Assembly: GCA_949126835.1 (NCBI GenBank)
Contig: OX421497.1
Location: forward strand, 22,819,612 to 22,883,611
Length of the DNA stretch: 64,000 bases
Source of the DNA: Anisus vortex
Lineage: Eukaryota > Mollusca > Gastropoda > Planorbidae
Direction of reading: 5' to 3'
The position numbers and the translations under genes are program-made. The notes below the pieces were generated by a model. It worked only from the letters and a program-made list of their open reading frames with translations, was not told the DNA's origin and searched no databases. This document shows, piece by piece, positions 41,695 through 53,800 of this stretch; the first letter of the stretch is position 1; each line of letters opens with the position of its first letter.

Positions 41695-43679
41695 CTAGAT
41701 CAATGAAAATATTAGCAGTTGTTATTTTTTACAACATGATTAAAATGTTACATTAATTTAATGTTCATAAAATTCATAAACACATCTCTTTAAAAACCTT
41801 GCCCAACTCTGTTTACATTTTTTTTTAAGAAGGCGAAAAACCTATTTTAAATGTCAAATGCACTAACTGCTTAATGCAGATATACACATAGGCCTACACC
41901 TACTTCTTTATTATGACTTATGGTTTCACTACTCTCAGATAATATTATTTAATATAATAAAGAAGTTTCATAAAATGGCCACCAAATGCAAGGCCTTTTA
42001 TTTGTTGTTGAAATAAAATTTGTTTATACAAAATGATGTCTTTTGTATTGTTTTGTGTCTAATGTTATATAGAAGTATCTGCTACATCAATATTGTGCTT
42101 TACTTTACTTTAATATTAAAGTTGCTTGTATTTTTTTGCACATTTTATGGCTGCTAACGTAACATGCCGACCCGATTTCCCTATTTGAAAATCTTTTGCC
42201 AGGACTAGGCCTATATAAATGCCTAATACAACATTTTTGCATATAAATTTTTCATTCATACTTTTTAGCCTAAGTCACCAAAACAAAAGAATTTAAACTG
42301 TTTATAATTATTTTTTTACGCAGTGTCAGATTTTTTTTCCCAAAGCTAGGCCTAAAACTTGATCTAAAAAAAAAAACTTCTTTGTAGATTTCTATAACTC
42401 TTCAAATTTAACCCAAATATATATTTATTCATAAAAACTGCATTATTTTTAAATATTCAGCCATAAATTTGATTTTATTAGTTAATAGCAAATTTAACAA
42501 GCACAAGCTCGGTCAGTAGAATTTTAAGTTTTATTCAAAAAGTTGAATGAGTTTTTGACAATGTTTAAATGTGCTTGAGTGAGTTTTATATTTGTAACCA
42601 TTTTGTTCTATATGATCGACTAAGAAAATTAGTTTTTATTCAAATCATTATTTTTAACCGTGTCTGACTGTTATGTTATACTTTGGTTACGACAGCACAT
42701 TCAGCCGTTATCGATAATTGTTTTACACACTTCTTTTTGGATTTCCAACTTCTTGTGTATGATTTACAGAAACCCAACTATATTATTAAATGTTTTAAAA
42801 CTAAATTTACACAAACTGTAATTGCAAGTTTAATAAAAGCCACAATATCAACAATAGTGTATGTATTTAGCCTATAATATTTTGCAGCTGTTTAGTGTCA
42901 TGTATTTTTTAGTGTCTGCAACATTTAAACTTTAGACCAAAGGAATTTCCTGATCTTAAAATTATCAATTAGGCTATAATTTACTATAAAACATTGGAAA
43001 GTCACTGACTTTCTAACCTTCATATTCGGATTCCTTAGCTTCCTTAGCTTCCAGGCTTTAAAATGCCAATATATTAATTATATATAAAATTATTATAATA
43101 CAGAAAAAAAGCTCAAAATATATTTTTTTTAAAGAAGGAAACCTTTGAATTTGAAGTTTTTATTGTGAAACCTGCCCAGTTATCTTATATCTATGTTTTT
43201 GTAAAAAGGCTTTAAAAGGATTAAAATGTTAGGCCTACTAATTACTATGGATCTTAATTAGCAATAGTCAATAGGTTGAATAGGCAATAGCCTAATCAAT
43301 AGGGCCTATCACTATCTGACAACAAGCAAACAAAATTATCAAAATGTAGCCTAGTGGCCTAGTTGAAATGTGCTTTTTTATAAGCTTACTAGCAGGTTCT
43401 CCGAACCGGCTAAAAGTACAACTACAAAGTTTATATTTCGAATACGATACGAATTTAAACGTGAATATATTTTGTTCTATTCATTCATAAAGTACATTAG
43501 CAAACATTGAATATAATACACTAAATTTGATGACGTCATAAAAAAAAAACAGCCAACCTCGCCGCACCTTTTTTTTTCATTTTTAGCGCGATAGATCGAA
43601 TAATTATAAAAAGTTGTACCGGCAAATTTAACGTGAAACCAAAATTAGTCTTTTATTTACGCTTTTTTACCAAACTTAC
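41695..43679. other. ILF2 presumed first intron
   Basis: AT-rich with no coding signal. If the 5' exon at 43680 is real, this is intron 1. An ORF at 42683-42877 lacks any recognisable feature. Confidence 0.4.
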
Positions 43680-43760
43680 CACTGCGGTCATTTTTTTTTT
43701 TAAACCTTGACAGTGTCCACCGCAGCAACACAAAGACTTTTAGTCCTAAAGTGATCTCGA
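43680..43760 (-). other. ILF2: Putative ILF2 5' non-coding exon with 5-codon uORF
   Basis: A strong minus-strand donor GTGgtaagtttgg follows a short sequence ATGACCGCAGTG. Joined to the acceptor at 41694 the reading would be ATG ACC GCA GTG GCC TAA, a five-codon upstream ORF ending before the main ATG. The right limit (transcription start) is a guess. Confidence 0.35.
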
Positions 43761-44000
43761 CATTTTGACAAATATAGCGCTTTACTGAATTAAAGATTGA
43801 ACAAATCGTTACAAGTTTGTTGATTGTTTTTAAGGTAAGCAGGCCAATAGATTATTGATATACAAAGACAAAGAATATTTGTACCAATTTTCACGTCTTT
43901 CTGTCCAGTATTAAAAAAGATGATGCGGCATGTACATACCCATATATATACCCACATTCACATACATACACCTTTTGAGATTTATATATATATATATGAT

Positions 44001-44930
44001 GGCTAGCGTTATCGGCACGGTTTTAACGTGTGGATAACGCCGAAAATTATTAACACGGTTCATCGGCGCATGCGCAATGATCCGCACGGTTTTTGGCCTA
44101 TTCTAAATGAGCGTTACCAACAGACCCAAATTTCGAAAAAAATTGTGAGAGTTAGGCTATACTTATGACTTATATTAACTTTTAGGCCTTTAGGTTATTA
44201 TTTAGGATCATATTCCTAGCCCTAACCGGGCCTAACCAAGACCATCGTAAATACTTACGACCCTAACAATAGCTACATCAGTAGGCTATAACTATAACTC
44301 TAAATTCTAAATCTAAAACTAACATCGATTTCTAATTGTCACTAATTGTGATTAAGACATAAGTTCATAAGAGTTAAGAGTCAGGCTAAATAATCTTTTT
44401 GTTTGAATTAATTATAAGATAATATTACTTTATTGAGCCAAACAAAATGAAATTTGACTTGATTACGGTAGGCCTACATATATACTTTCAATATAGCCTA
44501 CTTAAAACAATATAAAGAATCGGTACATTTGTACTTGTAGCCTCTCAAGCACATTCGCGCACAACACTAGGCTACAGCACTAAGTAGGCCTATTGTCACT
44601 ATCATACCATGTATTTATTATACAAGAAAAAGTATCATTCAGGAGTCAGTTATTGTATTTTCTGGATGACAATTATCTCATTTGACTAAAAAAAAAAGAA
44701 AAAAAAGGTAGATGATACCGGGGTTGAACCTGCGTGACCCTGGTTGCTAGATCGCAGTTCTAACCACTGTACCAGGAAATCTTATTCAAAATGGATAAAA
44801 AATAGTAATTAAAGAAATAGGGAAAGATAAACTATAGGTCTAAAACCGTGCGGATCAATGCGCATGCGCCGAGGAACCGTGTGAATAATTTTTGGCGTTA
44901 TCCACACGTTAAAACCGTGCCAATAACCAC
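44001..44930. mobile_element. 0.93-kb element with ~95-bp terminal inverted repeats
   Basis: 44001-44100 (cggcacggttttaacgtgtg, gcgcatgcgcaatgatccgc) is the inverse of 44836-44930 with about 90% identity by eye. The ends hold a second palindromic word, gcgcatgcgc. The interior is AT-rich with a tRNA-like segment on the minus strand at 44701-44780. No transposase; a non-autonomous DNA element. The target duplication is unclear because both flanks are TA-rich. Confidence 0.8.
44701..44782 (-). ncRNA. tRNA-like (tRNA-derived) sequence, probably not a working tRNA
   Basis: Minus strand: cctggtacagtggttagaac (A-box-like) and gcaggttcaaccccggtatc (B box GGTTCAACCCC) 30 nt apart. I could not pair a 7-bp acceptor stem, so a SINE head is more likely than a functional tRNA. 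Confidence 0.4.
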
Positions 44931-46100
44931 TATGATATATGATTATGGCTTATTAACTTATAATAAATACTAACCAATACAATAATATATATACTATTGG
45001 AATATCGATATTAGATCTACCAGAAAACTGAGAAAACTAAACAAATAAATTATTATTTAGGCCTATTACTATTAATTGTATTAATTAAAATCAACTTGTT
45101 CGAACTTCAACTTCAATTTACTTAATTTAGTCAAGTTACTTGACAAGTATCATTCGCTATCATTTACAATATACATTATTGAAGTAATTAGGCTAATTAG
45201 TAATTGCTATAAATTATAATTAGGCCCTATAGAAAATTAGGCCCTATAGAAAACTAGTCTAAGTCTAGTAATTAGTAATAGTATAATTTAGTTTATCATT
45301 TTAGCCTAACTGAAACTGTCAGTGCCGCCTAACACTATAACTATAATAAAATTATAAATTTTTACGTTGGTCGTTAGTGAAAATTGATGATAAGAAATCG
45401 AAAATCTAAATCCAAGCAAACTTTTTTAGATTGAAAGTTTGCTGCTCACCTCATTCTTTTTTAATTTAATATCGGCCGATAAAATATATTGTATATTTAT
45501 TTGCTTCTAAACACTTTTCCTTTCTATATATTTGTATTTTGGTTTACTAGCTAAACCGGAACCGGTATATTTTTTGTGCTTGATCCAATTTTTATACAAA
45601 TCATGCTGACAACTTGACAACTCCATGAAAATTCACAATTTATTGCGAGAAAAAAAAATGCGATGTGAGAAATCTTGATTAGGCTACCGTAAATACATAG
45701 ATTCTAGGCCTAGAAGAGTCTAGGCTATACTTTTTGAAGTTGGTGAACAAATAGTGATAATTATTATAATTCAATAAATCATCTTGTTCATTAAAAGTGG
45801 TCACAGCATTAAACTAAATGCAGTGATAGAATTATATTATATAGTAATAATAGTATATATATATATATAATATAGGATAGGCCTAGTCTACAGTCTAGAC
45901 ATAGACTATAGACTCATAGACTAGACTAGACCTTAGAGTAAGTTAGAGTTAGAGGCTTAGATTCTAGATCTTTTCAATAGGCCTAATTATTAATAGTATA
46001 GAGGCTAATAAATCACTAATTTATATGACTATGTCACTATAAGATAAAGCAGTGAGCAGCAGGTTTAGGCTTTATTTACATTAGGCCTATAATTTATGAT
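44931..46100. other. Gene-free AT-rich spacer
   Basis: Nothing recognised besides TA runs (45855-45870) and frequent aggccta words. Confidence 0.45.
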
Positions 46101-46108
46101 AATCTGAG

Positions 46109-46293
46109 CAGAGGCGTATTTAGGCATGTTCCACATGCTCCATGGAACAGGGGCCCCCACACAAAAGGGGCCGCCACACATACCAACACAGGCTATCACA
46201 GCAATGTCGGAAGGCAGGGGCATGGTCACAAGGGGCCCACACACAAATTTGGCCATTGAGAACAGGGTCCCCACAATCCTAAATATGGCCCTA
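46109..46293. mobile_element. hAT-type MITE with exact 8-bp duplication
   Basis: Left end CAGAGGCGTATTTAGG and right end CCTAAATATGGCCCTA are inverted repeats; flanks 46101-46108 and 46294-46301 are both aatctgag. About 185 bp, with the words ggggcccacaca repeated inside. It stops one base before the TA of the next element. Confidence 0.8.
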
Positions 46294-46303
46294 AATCTGA
46301 GTA

Positions 46304-48064
46304 GGGTCCACCGGGGTAAAATGGGTATAAAATTGACCTAGTTTTCTGTTAGCAGTTGCATTGGTTGAACTGTAATTAATTTTATTCAATGTTTTGTTCA
46401 TAAAATTTACATTGCACTATTTGGGAATAAAAAAATATAGATAATAAATATTTCTATTGAATATTTATTTAGATTAGGTCTATAGGCCTACCCATTTTAC
46501 CCCATAGTATACCCATTTTACCCCATGGTCCGGGGTAAAATGGGTATACTATGGGGTAAAATGGGTATAACGTTCAGATGATAATAAATTAACACAGATG
46601 AATTTTTTTGTTTGCTTTAGTTGAAATGAAACAAAAGGACACTTTGTGTGATTAAAATTTGCTAGAATAAACACAACTGGCTAAAAGAAATTATCTTTTT
46701 CACGACTATTGCATGATGGCTTTGGTAATTTTTTCAAAATATCTATAAAGTTCTTATGATAATAAATTAACACATGAATTTATTTTTGTTTTCTTTAATA
46801 TTTAAACTGAAAGAAAAGGACACTGTGTGTGATTAAAATTTGCTAGGGAAAAGAATTTATATTGTTCACAACTGTTGCATGATGGCTGTGACAATTTCTT
46901 CAGGATACAAGATATCTGTAGCAGCAATGTCATCAATGTCATGTTTTTCAGGAAAAACATACTAGGGTCCTACTTTTGACTTGGTAAAAAACTTGTACAG
47001 TATACAGGTCTTCATCTGGAGTTTCAATCACTAATCCATAGAACTCATGGATTACCTTTTTCCCTGCATACCTAACCAGCACCCAGTCTCCAACAATAAC
47101 GTTTATGTTTTATCAGTCATTATTTCTTCTGATTGGGTTTGAGTTGGACATGCATTTCCAACACTGTAACTTTGTTTTTCTTTGCCATTCTGTCTTTTTC
47201 TTCTTGAAATATCTTGGCTGCAACATCCTCCGATGTTAAGACTTCTCCCTCCTATGCCTGCACTCATTTTCTTTCAGCATTGCTGATTGCATCCAAGTTT
47301 GTTGGTGAACAGTTTGTGGAAATTGTTTCTAAAATTGCTCTCTGCAATACTTTAAATAGTGAAACAGATGAAGTGTCAATGTGTAGAGTCTCAGAAACTG
47401 AAAGTTTCAAATGGGATTTTCTTTTACTTTGAAACTTTGTCTTGCATTTTCCAAGTCCACCTTTGTATATTTGGTTTGTGTTTTGCGGATATAGGCCTAC
47501 TTTCTTGGCATTTTAAATCAAATTAACTGTAGGTCTGCAAAAAAAAAATATATATAAATAAAAATAAACTGGTGTCCCTAGAGCTATGAATTGAATTCAT
47601 ATAACATAACATATGCTTCTAGACATCATTGTGACAATAGCCTCTTTGTTAATTGAGTAATTCACACATTATATTCAGTATACCCATTTTACCCCGTTTT
47701 AATTTATCAACTCAAATTTCAAAATGTGTAATTTTTCATATTTCTGTTATTATCAGTTGTATAGAAGAACTTCTCCTGGTTATAAATATGTAACTTATGA
47801 CTGTGTAGGTTAAATATATATTATTTTACAAGAAAGTTTTACCTTTACTTGAAAGCACGTGAAATCCAAAATAAAAATGGTAGCCCTTCTTGTAGAGCCA
47901 TAGTGAAGTAATCAAAGGTCCTAATTGTAATTATCCATGCAAAAAATATTTCTCTATAATAAAAACATACATCTTATTTCATTAAAATAACAGTGCTTTA
48001 AAAAAAAATATTTTATCTGATATACCCATTTTACCCCGGCTACCCATTTTACCCCGGTTGATCC
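46304..48064 (-). mobile_element. pogo-like DNA transposon remnant with iterated terminal motif
   Basis: The ends read GGGTCCACCGGGGTAAAATG and, inverted from the right, GGATCAACCGGGGTAAAATG, each flanked by TA (46302-46303, 48065-48066), the target of Tc1/mariner/pogo elements. The motif ggggtaaaatgggta also occurs inside: an inverted pair at about 46492-46575, one at about 47680 and doubled at the right end. The minus strand holds a decayed transposase tail. About 1.76 kb. Confidence 0.75.
46850..47560 (-). pseudogene. DDE-transposase C-terminal remnant
   Basis: Minus-strand translation near 47100-46990 gives VGDWVLVRYAGKKVIHEFYG, then VIETPDEDLYTVQVF, and beyond a frame change DIDDIAATDILYPEEIV. 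This arrangement (DWVxVxYxxK … FPxxxDxxxVxxxDI) is seen at the C-terminus of many animal pogo/DDE_1-type transposases. Upstream, FRNNFHKLFTNKL resembles their HTH/linker parts only weakly. Multiple stops. Confidence 0.55.
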
Positions 48065-48289
48065 TACCCTATCATTATCATTTGATAGTTAATATTTATA
48101 AATTACATTTATATTATAATGGTTTGCAACTGCTTACTTGGTGACTTTGTGTCTCACTGCTCCCACACAGAATCAGCCTAAAGAAAACCAATAACTTCAT
48201 GTGTTCAATAACCAATATTATGATTATGGCTCAGGGCACCTTTTTTTCCTCATGGCATGTACACAATCCTAAGAAGTGAAAGATGCATT

Positions 48290-48660
48290 ATATATATAGT
48301 TTGGTCACATTAAAAGATTGGATCATATTCCTAAGGACTTTCTGTATGAATAAAGCCAATTAGAAAAGGGGTTGCCCATGCTTCCATTACAAAGTCAAAA
48401 ATGTTTGCCAGAGAGATTATATTAAGTCAGACAGCTGAGAGACTTTTTATGACTGGGAAGGTCAAGCCGATGATCTCTCCACCTGGTATGCTATTGTCGG
48501 GAAGGGGAAACAGTATAGAGCACGATAGTACAGAAAAAAAGAGCTCTAAAAACAAAGTCAAGATAGCCCAGACCAATGTTATTCATATGCACAAGATGCA
48601 AGAAGGATTACCCTTCAATTGGTGGTCTGTTCAGTCACATGTCAAAGTGTAACCATACTC
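48290..48660 (+). pseudogene. LINE 3' end with CxxC…H…C finger
   Basis: Frames give DHIPKDFLYE (as in WGHVxRMDDxRIPKxLLY), then QLRDFL and finally FICTRCKKDYPSIGGLFSHM followed by SKC, the zinc-finger-like end found in several animal LINE ORFs. Stops and shifts break the frame. Confidence 0.65.
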
Positions 48661-48756
48661 TATGGCGATACTCCATCATCTGTCGAGAAGGAAGGCTGTA
48701 AACAATATCAGATAAACTGTTGTCTCTACTATGCTATGCTATATTAATGAATTTGC

Positions 48757-50145
48757 CCATATAATCTATTCATTGCAATTATATAATCTATTCATTGCAA
48801 TTATATAATCTATTCATTGCAATTATATAATCTATTCATTGCAATTATATAATCTATTCATTGCAATTATATAATCTATTCATTGCAATTATATAATCTA
48901 TTCATTGCAATTATATAATCTATTCATTGCAATTATATAATCTATTCATTGCAATTATATAATCTATTCATTGCAATTATATAATCTATTCATTGCAATT
49001 ATATAATCTATTCATTGCAATTATATAATCTATTCATTGCAATTATATAATCTATTCATTGCAATTATATAATCTATTCATTGCAATTATATAATCTATT
49101 CATTGCAATTATATAATCTATTCATTGCAATTATATAATCTATTCATTGCAATTATATAATCTATTCATTGCAATTATATAATCTATTCATTGCGATTAT
49201 ATAATCTATTCATTGCAATTATATAATCTATTCATTGCGATTATATAATCTATTCATTGCAATTATATAATCTATTCATTGCAATTATATAATCTATTCA
49301 TTGCGATTATATAATCTATTCATTGCGATTATATAATCTATTCATTGCGATTATATAATCTATTCATTGCGATTATATAATCTATTCATTGCAATTATAT
49401 AATCTATTCATTGCGATTATATAATCTATTCATTGCAATTATATAATCTATTCATTGCAATTATATAATCTATTCATTGCAATTATATAATCTATTCATT
49501 GCAATTATATAATCTATTCATTGCAATTATATAATCTATTCATTGCAATTATATAATCTATTCATTGCAATTATATAATCTATTCATTGCAATTATATAA
49601 TCTATTCATTGCAATTATATAATCTATTCATTGCAATTATATAATCTATTCATTGCAATTATATAATCTATTCATTGCAATTATATAATCTATTCATTGC
49701 AATTATATAATCTATTCATTGCAATTATATAATCTATTCATTGCAATTATATAATCTATTCATTGCAATTATATAATCTATTCATTGCAATTATATAATC
49801 TATTCATTGCAATTATATAATCTATTCATTGCAATTATATAATCTATTCATTGCAATTATATAATCTATTCATTGCAATTATATAATCTATTCATTGCAA
49901 TTATATAATCTATTCATTGCAATTATATAATCTATTCATTGCAATTATATAATCTATTCATTGCAATTATATAATCTATTCATTGCAATTATATAATCTA
50001 TTCATTGCAATTATATAATCTATTCATTGCAATTATATAATCTATTCATTGCAATTATATAATCTATTCATTGCAATTATATAATCTATTCATTGCAATT
50101 ATATAATCTATTCATTGCAATTATATAATCTATTCATTGCAATTA
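48757..50145. repeat. 22-bp AT-rich satellite, about 63 copies
   Basis: Unit attatataatctattcattg plus ca, essentially identical across 1.39 kb. The only visible variant changes caatt to cgatt; it is confined to units between about 49190 and 49430, where both types alternate. Confidence 0.97.
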
Positions 50146-50173
50146 ATAAGAATAAACCATGTGACCATGTGTC

Positions 50174-50383
50174 AGATGTGGGGCACTGTGGTTGAGCTGC
50201 AGTGAGTTTGGCTGGTGCACTGAATGTCCTGGGTTCGAATCCTGGTGAAGGCTAGGATTTGATACCAGATCTGGATGGTGTCCCTGAGTCTACCCAGCTC
50301 ACTGGTAAATGCTGCTTTACCGGCTCTTTCAATTTGGATCAATTTGGTCAGATGGGATTACTTTCTTTTTACTTTACTTGTCT
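50174..50383 (+). mobile_element. tRNA-derived SINE, family A (body deleted)
   Basis: Head ggggcactgtggttgagctg, B box cctgggttcgaatcctggtg, then a jump from cctgagtctacccagctc straight to actggtaaatgctgctttac; about 75 bp of body are missing. Directly right of the 22-bp satellite. Confidence 0.85.
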
Positions 50384-50844
50384 GTAAAAATGCGACAATT
50401 ATTCCAGAATTTTTTTTGTTATGTTTTTTTCTCAAAACTAGACATTAATTGACTACAACATTTTGTCCTATCAATTTATTATCAGTATATTATAGTTGCG
50501 ACTGCATGGAAAAAAACATGTTAAGTTTTCTTATCAGAGATCCTTCTGGGCTTTATAACACTTGCAGAGATAAGAGAACAGAAGGAGAATTGAAGCTATA
50601 AATACTGTTTAAAACTTGGTCGACATACACTCATATTGATCATTGTGAAACTTTTACAGGACTTATTTTTTATTTATGTAAAATACCATTGTATAGTATA
50701 CTTCAAAAAAATTGCAATATAAAATTAAGAATCTGATTTATTAATTGGTTGTTTAATGAATATTATAATATTGGTTGTATAATTTAAGTATGTTTGTGCA
50801 CTTTAGGTTTCCAACAGTAGTTGAGGACATATCTTAACTTCATT

Positions 50845-53800
50845 ATGGCTTTAAATGAGAACAAAATCAAAATAGCTATCATTGGCAGGTTTGTAAAACA
50901 AGTTTGTATCCTAATTCAAAGTGCTTTTAAATGTATGAAATTATTTGTTTGTGATGATAAAATGTAATATTTTATGAATCTCAATTAGATCTACATGTAT
51001 ATACCCTTTTATAATAAGAAATACATTGAATTTTGTATCAAAATTAACATTCTTAGATTTTTTTAAATTCATAATTAAATTACAATTTTTTCTAAAATAT
51101 TTTCAGTCAATATTTAAAATCTTCAATAATTTATTAAAATTGTTAAACTTTTTAATTGATAAATCATCATCCTCATCATTACACTTGATAAAGTTTCTCT
51201 TAGAACAAAATAAAAGGAAAGATAAAGCATATACCGTTACATTATTGTTTGAATACTAAAAAAAAATTTTCCATTCTTCACATTTCAGTGGTCTTATTGG
51301 TCAATCTTGGGCTATGATATTTGCCAGTGCTGGTCATGTAGTGAAATTATATGATATTAATTCAGAACAGGTTAAATCAATATTTCAATATTATAAATAT
51401 ATAAATAATGTTATGACTATGATGATTACTGTAAAAAAAATGTATGAAAACAACACCAGTCTTAAACAATAATAAAAAGTAATGTTTTAAATACTTGCGT
51501 AAATAAATGTTTTTTTAATGATCACCATTTTTTTGCAACACTTATTAAATTTTTAAAACTTTTGCTCATTTAAACAATTTAAAGCTCCCTCTTGGAGACA
51601 AATATTTAAATTTTACAAATTTCTGTTCTACCAGTCTTCAAAATATATGTGTCCTTTTCTTATGGTACAATAAGATAATAAAAGGCTGGAGATAATTGAT
51701 TTATAGTAAGGTGGTTTAATGAAGATCCTCCCTTGGTCCTGGAATTAAGTTTTTTTAATTAAATTTGTTTATTTCTTTTGGTACCTACACGGAAAAGCCA
51801 AGGAGACTATACAGAAGTTGGGAAAATAGAGACAGTTGAGCATTGTCCTGATTGCACAATTCATGGATTGTTTATCTGTCGTGTTTTCCAAAATCATAGA
51901 AAACAATTAACTGTGTTTCTGAACTTTGCAATTATATATTTCTTTTAATGAAGGTATCCAAAGCATTAGACACAATAGCTCTTAATCTACAAAATTATGA
52001 AAGTCAAGGCTGTCTTCGTGGGCAACTAACAGCCCAAGAGCAAATATCTCTTATCTCCGGTTGTAGTGACCTAAGAGAATGTCTGAGTGGCGCCTCATAC
52101 ATACAGGTCTATATTTTTGTCTAAACTTATAGTTAATTGATTTGGTGAGAAACATAAATCATTATGCTATTAATTATAATTGTATTAAATAGTATCTTTA
52201 TCATACTTTTAACAACATCGGTGCAGTTATTTTGTTAAGAAAAAAAAATGTTGTTACTTTGAGAATTTGTTGATGTTACATTTGTTTTGTACTCTGTTAT
52301 ACATATTTTTGACTAAAAGTAACAAAACTAGATCGAATTATAAATTGCCTCATTAAATAAATGATTATCTAATGCTTAAGATGCTCCTTCTATAAAGTAG
52401 GACCTAACTGGAAATTGCTTATAACATTTCACCTCAGCAAATAACTTGCATACAAATAGTTACAAATATGAAATAATTTTAACATTTTATCTGAATAAAT
52501 CACAAACTTTTTAATCCAGACTTGATCAGTTTTGCCACTGTCATAAGAAAAAGCATAACTCGGATATGGACCGAAAAGTTTTTTGATATATATAAAATTA
52601 TAATAATATATAATAATATAAATTTATATATTTTAATTTAGTGACTGTAGTCTTATTTATTTATGGGCAACGGTAGCCAAGTGGCAGCCCGTTTGACTGG
52701 CCATCCCTGAGTCTACCCAGCTCTGATGGGTACCTGACATTAGATGGGGTAAAGTAAAGGCGGCTGGGCATTGTGCTGGCCACACATCTACTCGTATGCC
52801 GTTGCTACAGATACTGGTGAACGCTGCTTCACCAGCCCTATGATCAGTTTGGTCCGAATGGTACTTTTTTTTTAGTCTTACTTATTTAACGATGTTACAC
52901 TTTTTTACTTGTGTTAATTTATCGAAATATCCAGCAACTTTTTCCCCCGTTAACTCAGTAAAATGATTCACAGGAGTGTGTTAATGAATCTGCTGAATTA
53001 AAAAGACAAGTGTTCAATCAGATGGATCCATACATCACAAATGAAATGATTGTGGCTTCCTCCAGCAGCTGTCTTGGAGTGTCACAGTTTGCTGGTGACA
53101 TGAACAACAAACATCGAACTGTAGTTGCTCACCCTGTAAATAGATTATCACTATCTTTATATAACCTTTTTTTTTATTGCAATTTTGATATATAGTACTG
53201 ATTAGTTCTTAGAGTAGTTATAAGCCATACTGACTAGGTAGAATCTAAGTATGTTTGTTCAAATTATAATCTTAAATAGAATGAAATATCTCCATCCCCT
53301 CCCCAAAACCCTTTCATCATGAACACAATTATTGCTGTTTGGTGCTCAAAATATGAACAGCTATTTGTGATAAAAGCCCAAAGAATGGTACTGAAGTAGG
53401 CAAAATACAATTATTTAATATTAGGTGTTTTATAGAAGCTCATTAATTTATCTATAAAACTATAAATTGATGGAAACAACTCTAAAACCAATATATTTGG
53501 TCAAAAGATATGCAAAATTATGCAAGGGCAATAGTTTTGAGAAAAAGAAACAGTATTTTCAACACTTTGCAGAAGATAATAAATATTAACAAGATTATCT
53601 ATAGGCCTATATATATAAAGTAGACTGTGTGTGTGTTCAACCAATTATATTAGTAAATTTAAAGACACGTAACCTTATTGTCTCTTACTATACTTTTACG
53701 ATTTTACTTTGGACATGTGTCTTTGCTAGCTAAGACTGCCATGCAGGCGACCCAGGTTCGATTCTCCAGTTAGTCTATACCTTTTTATTCTACAATGTTT

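Noticed and set aside
42683..42877. 64-codon ORF upstream of ILF2
   Set aside because: AT-rich, no recognisable motif, and lies in the presumed first intron of ILF2 on the other strand.
48757..50145. CRISPR-like array
   Set aside because: Repeats are contiguous with no spacers, and this is an animal genome; it is a satellite.
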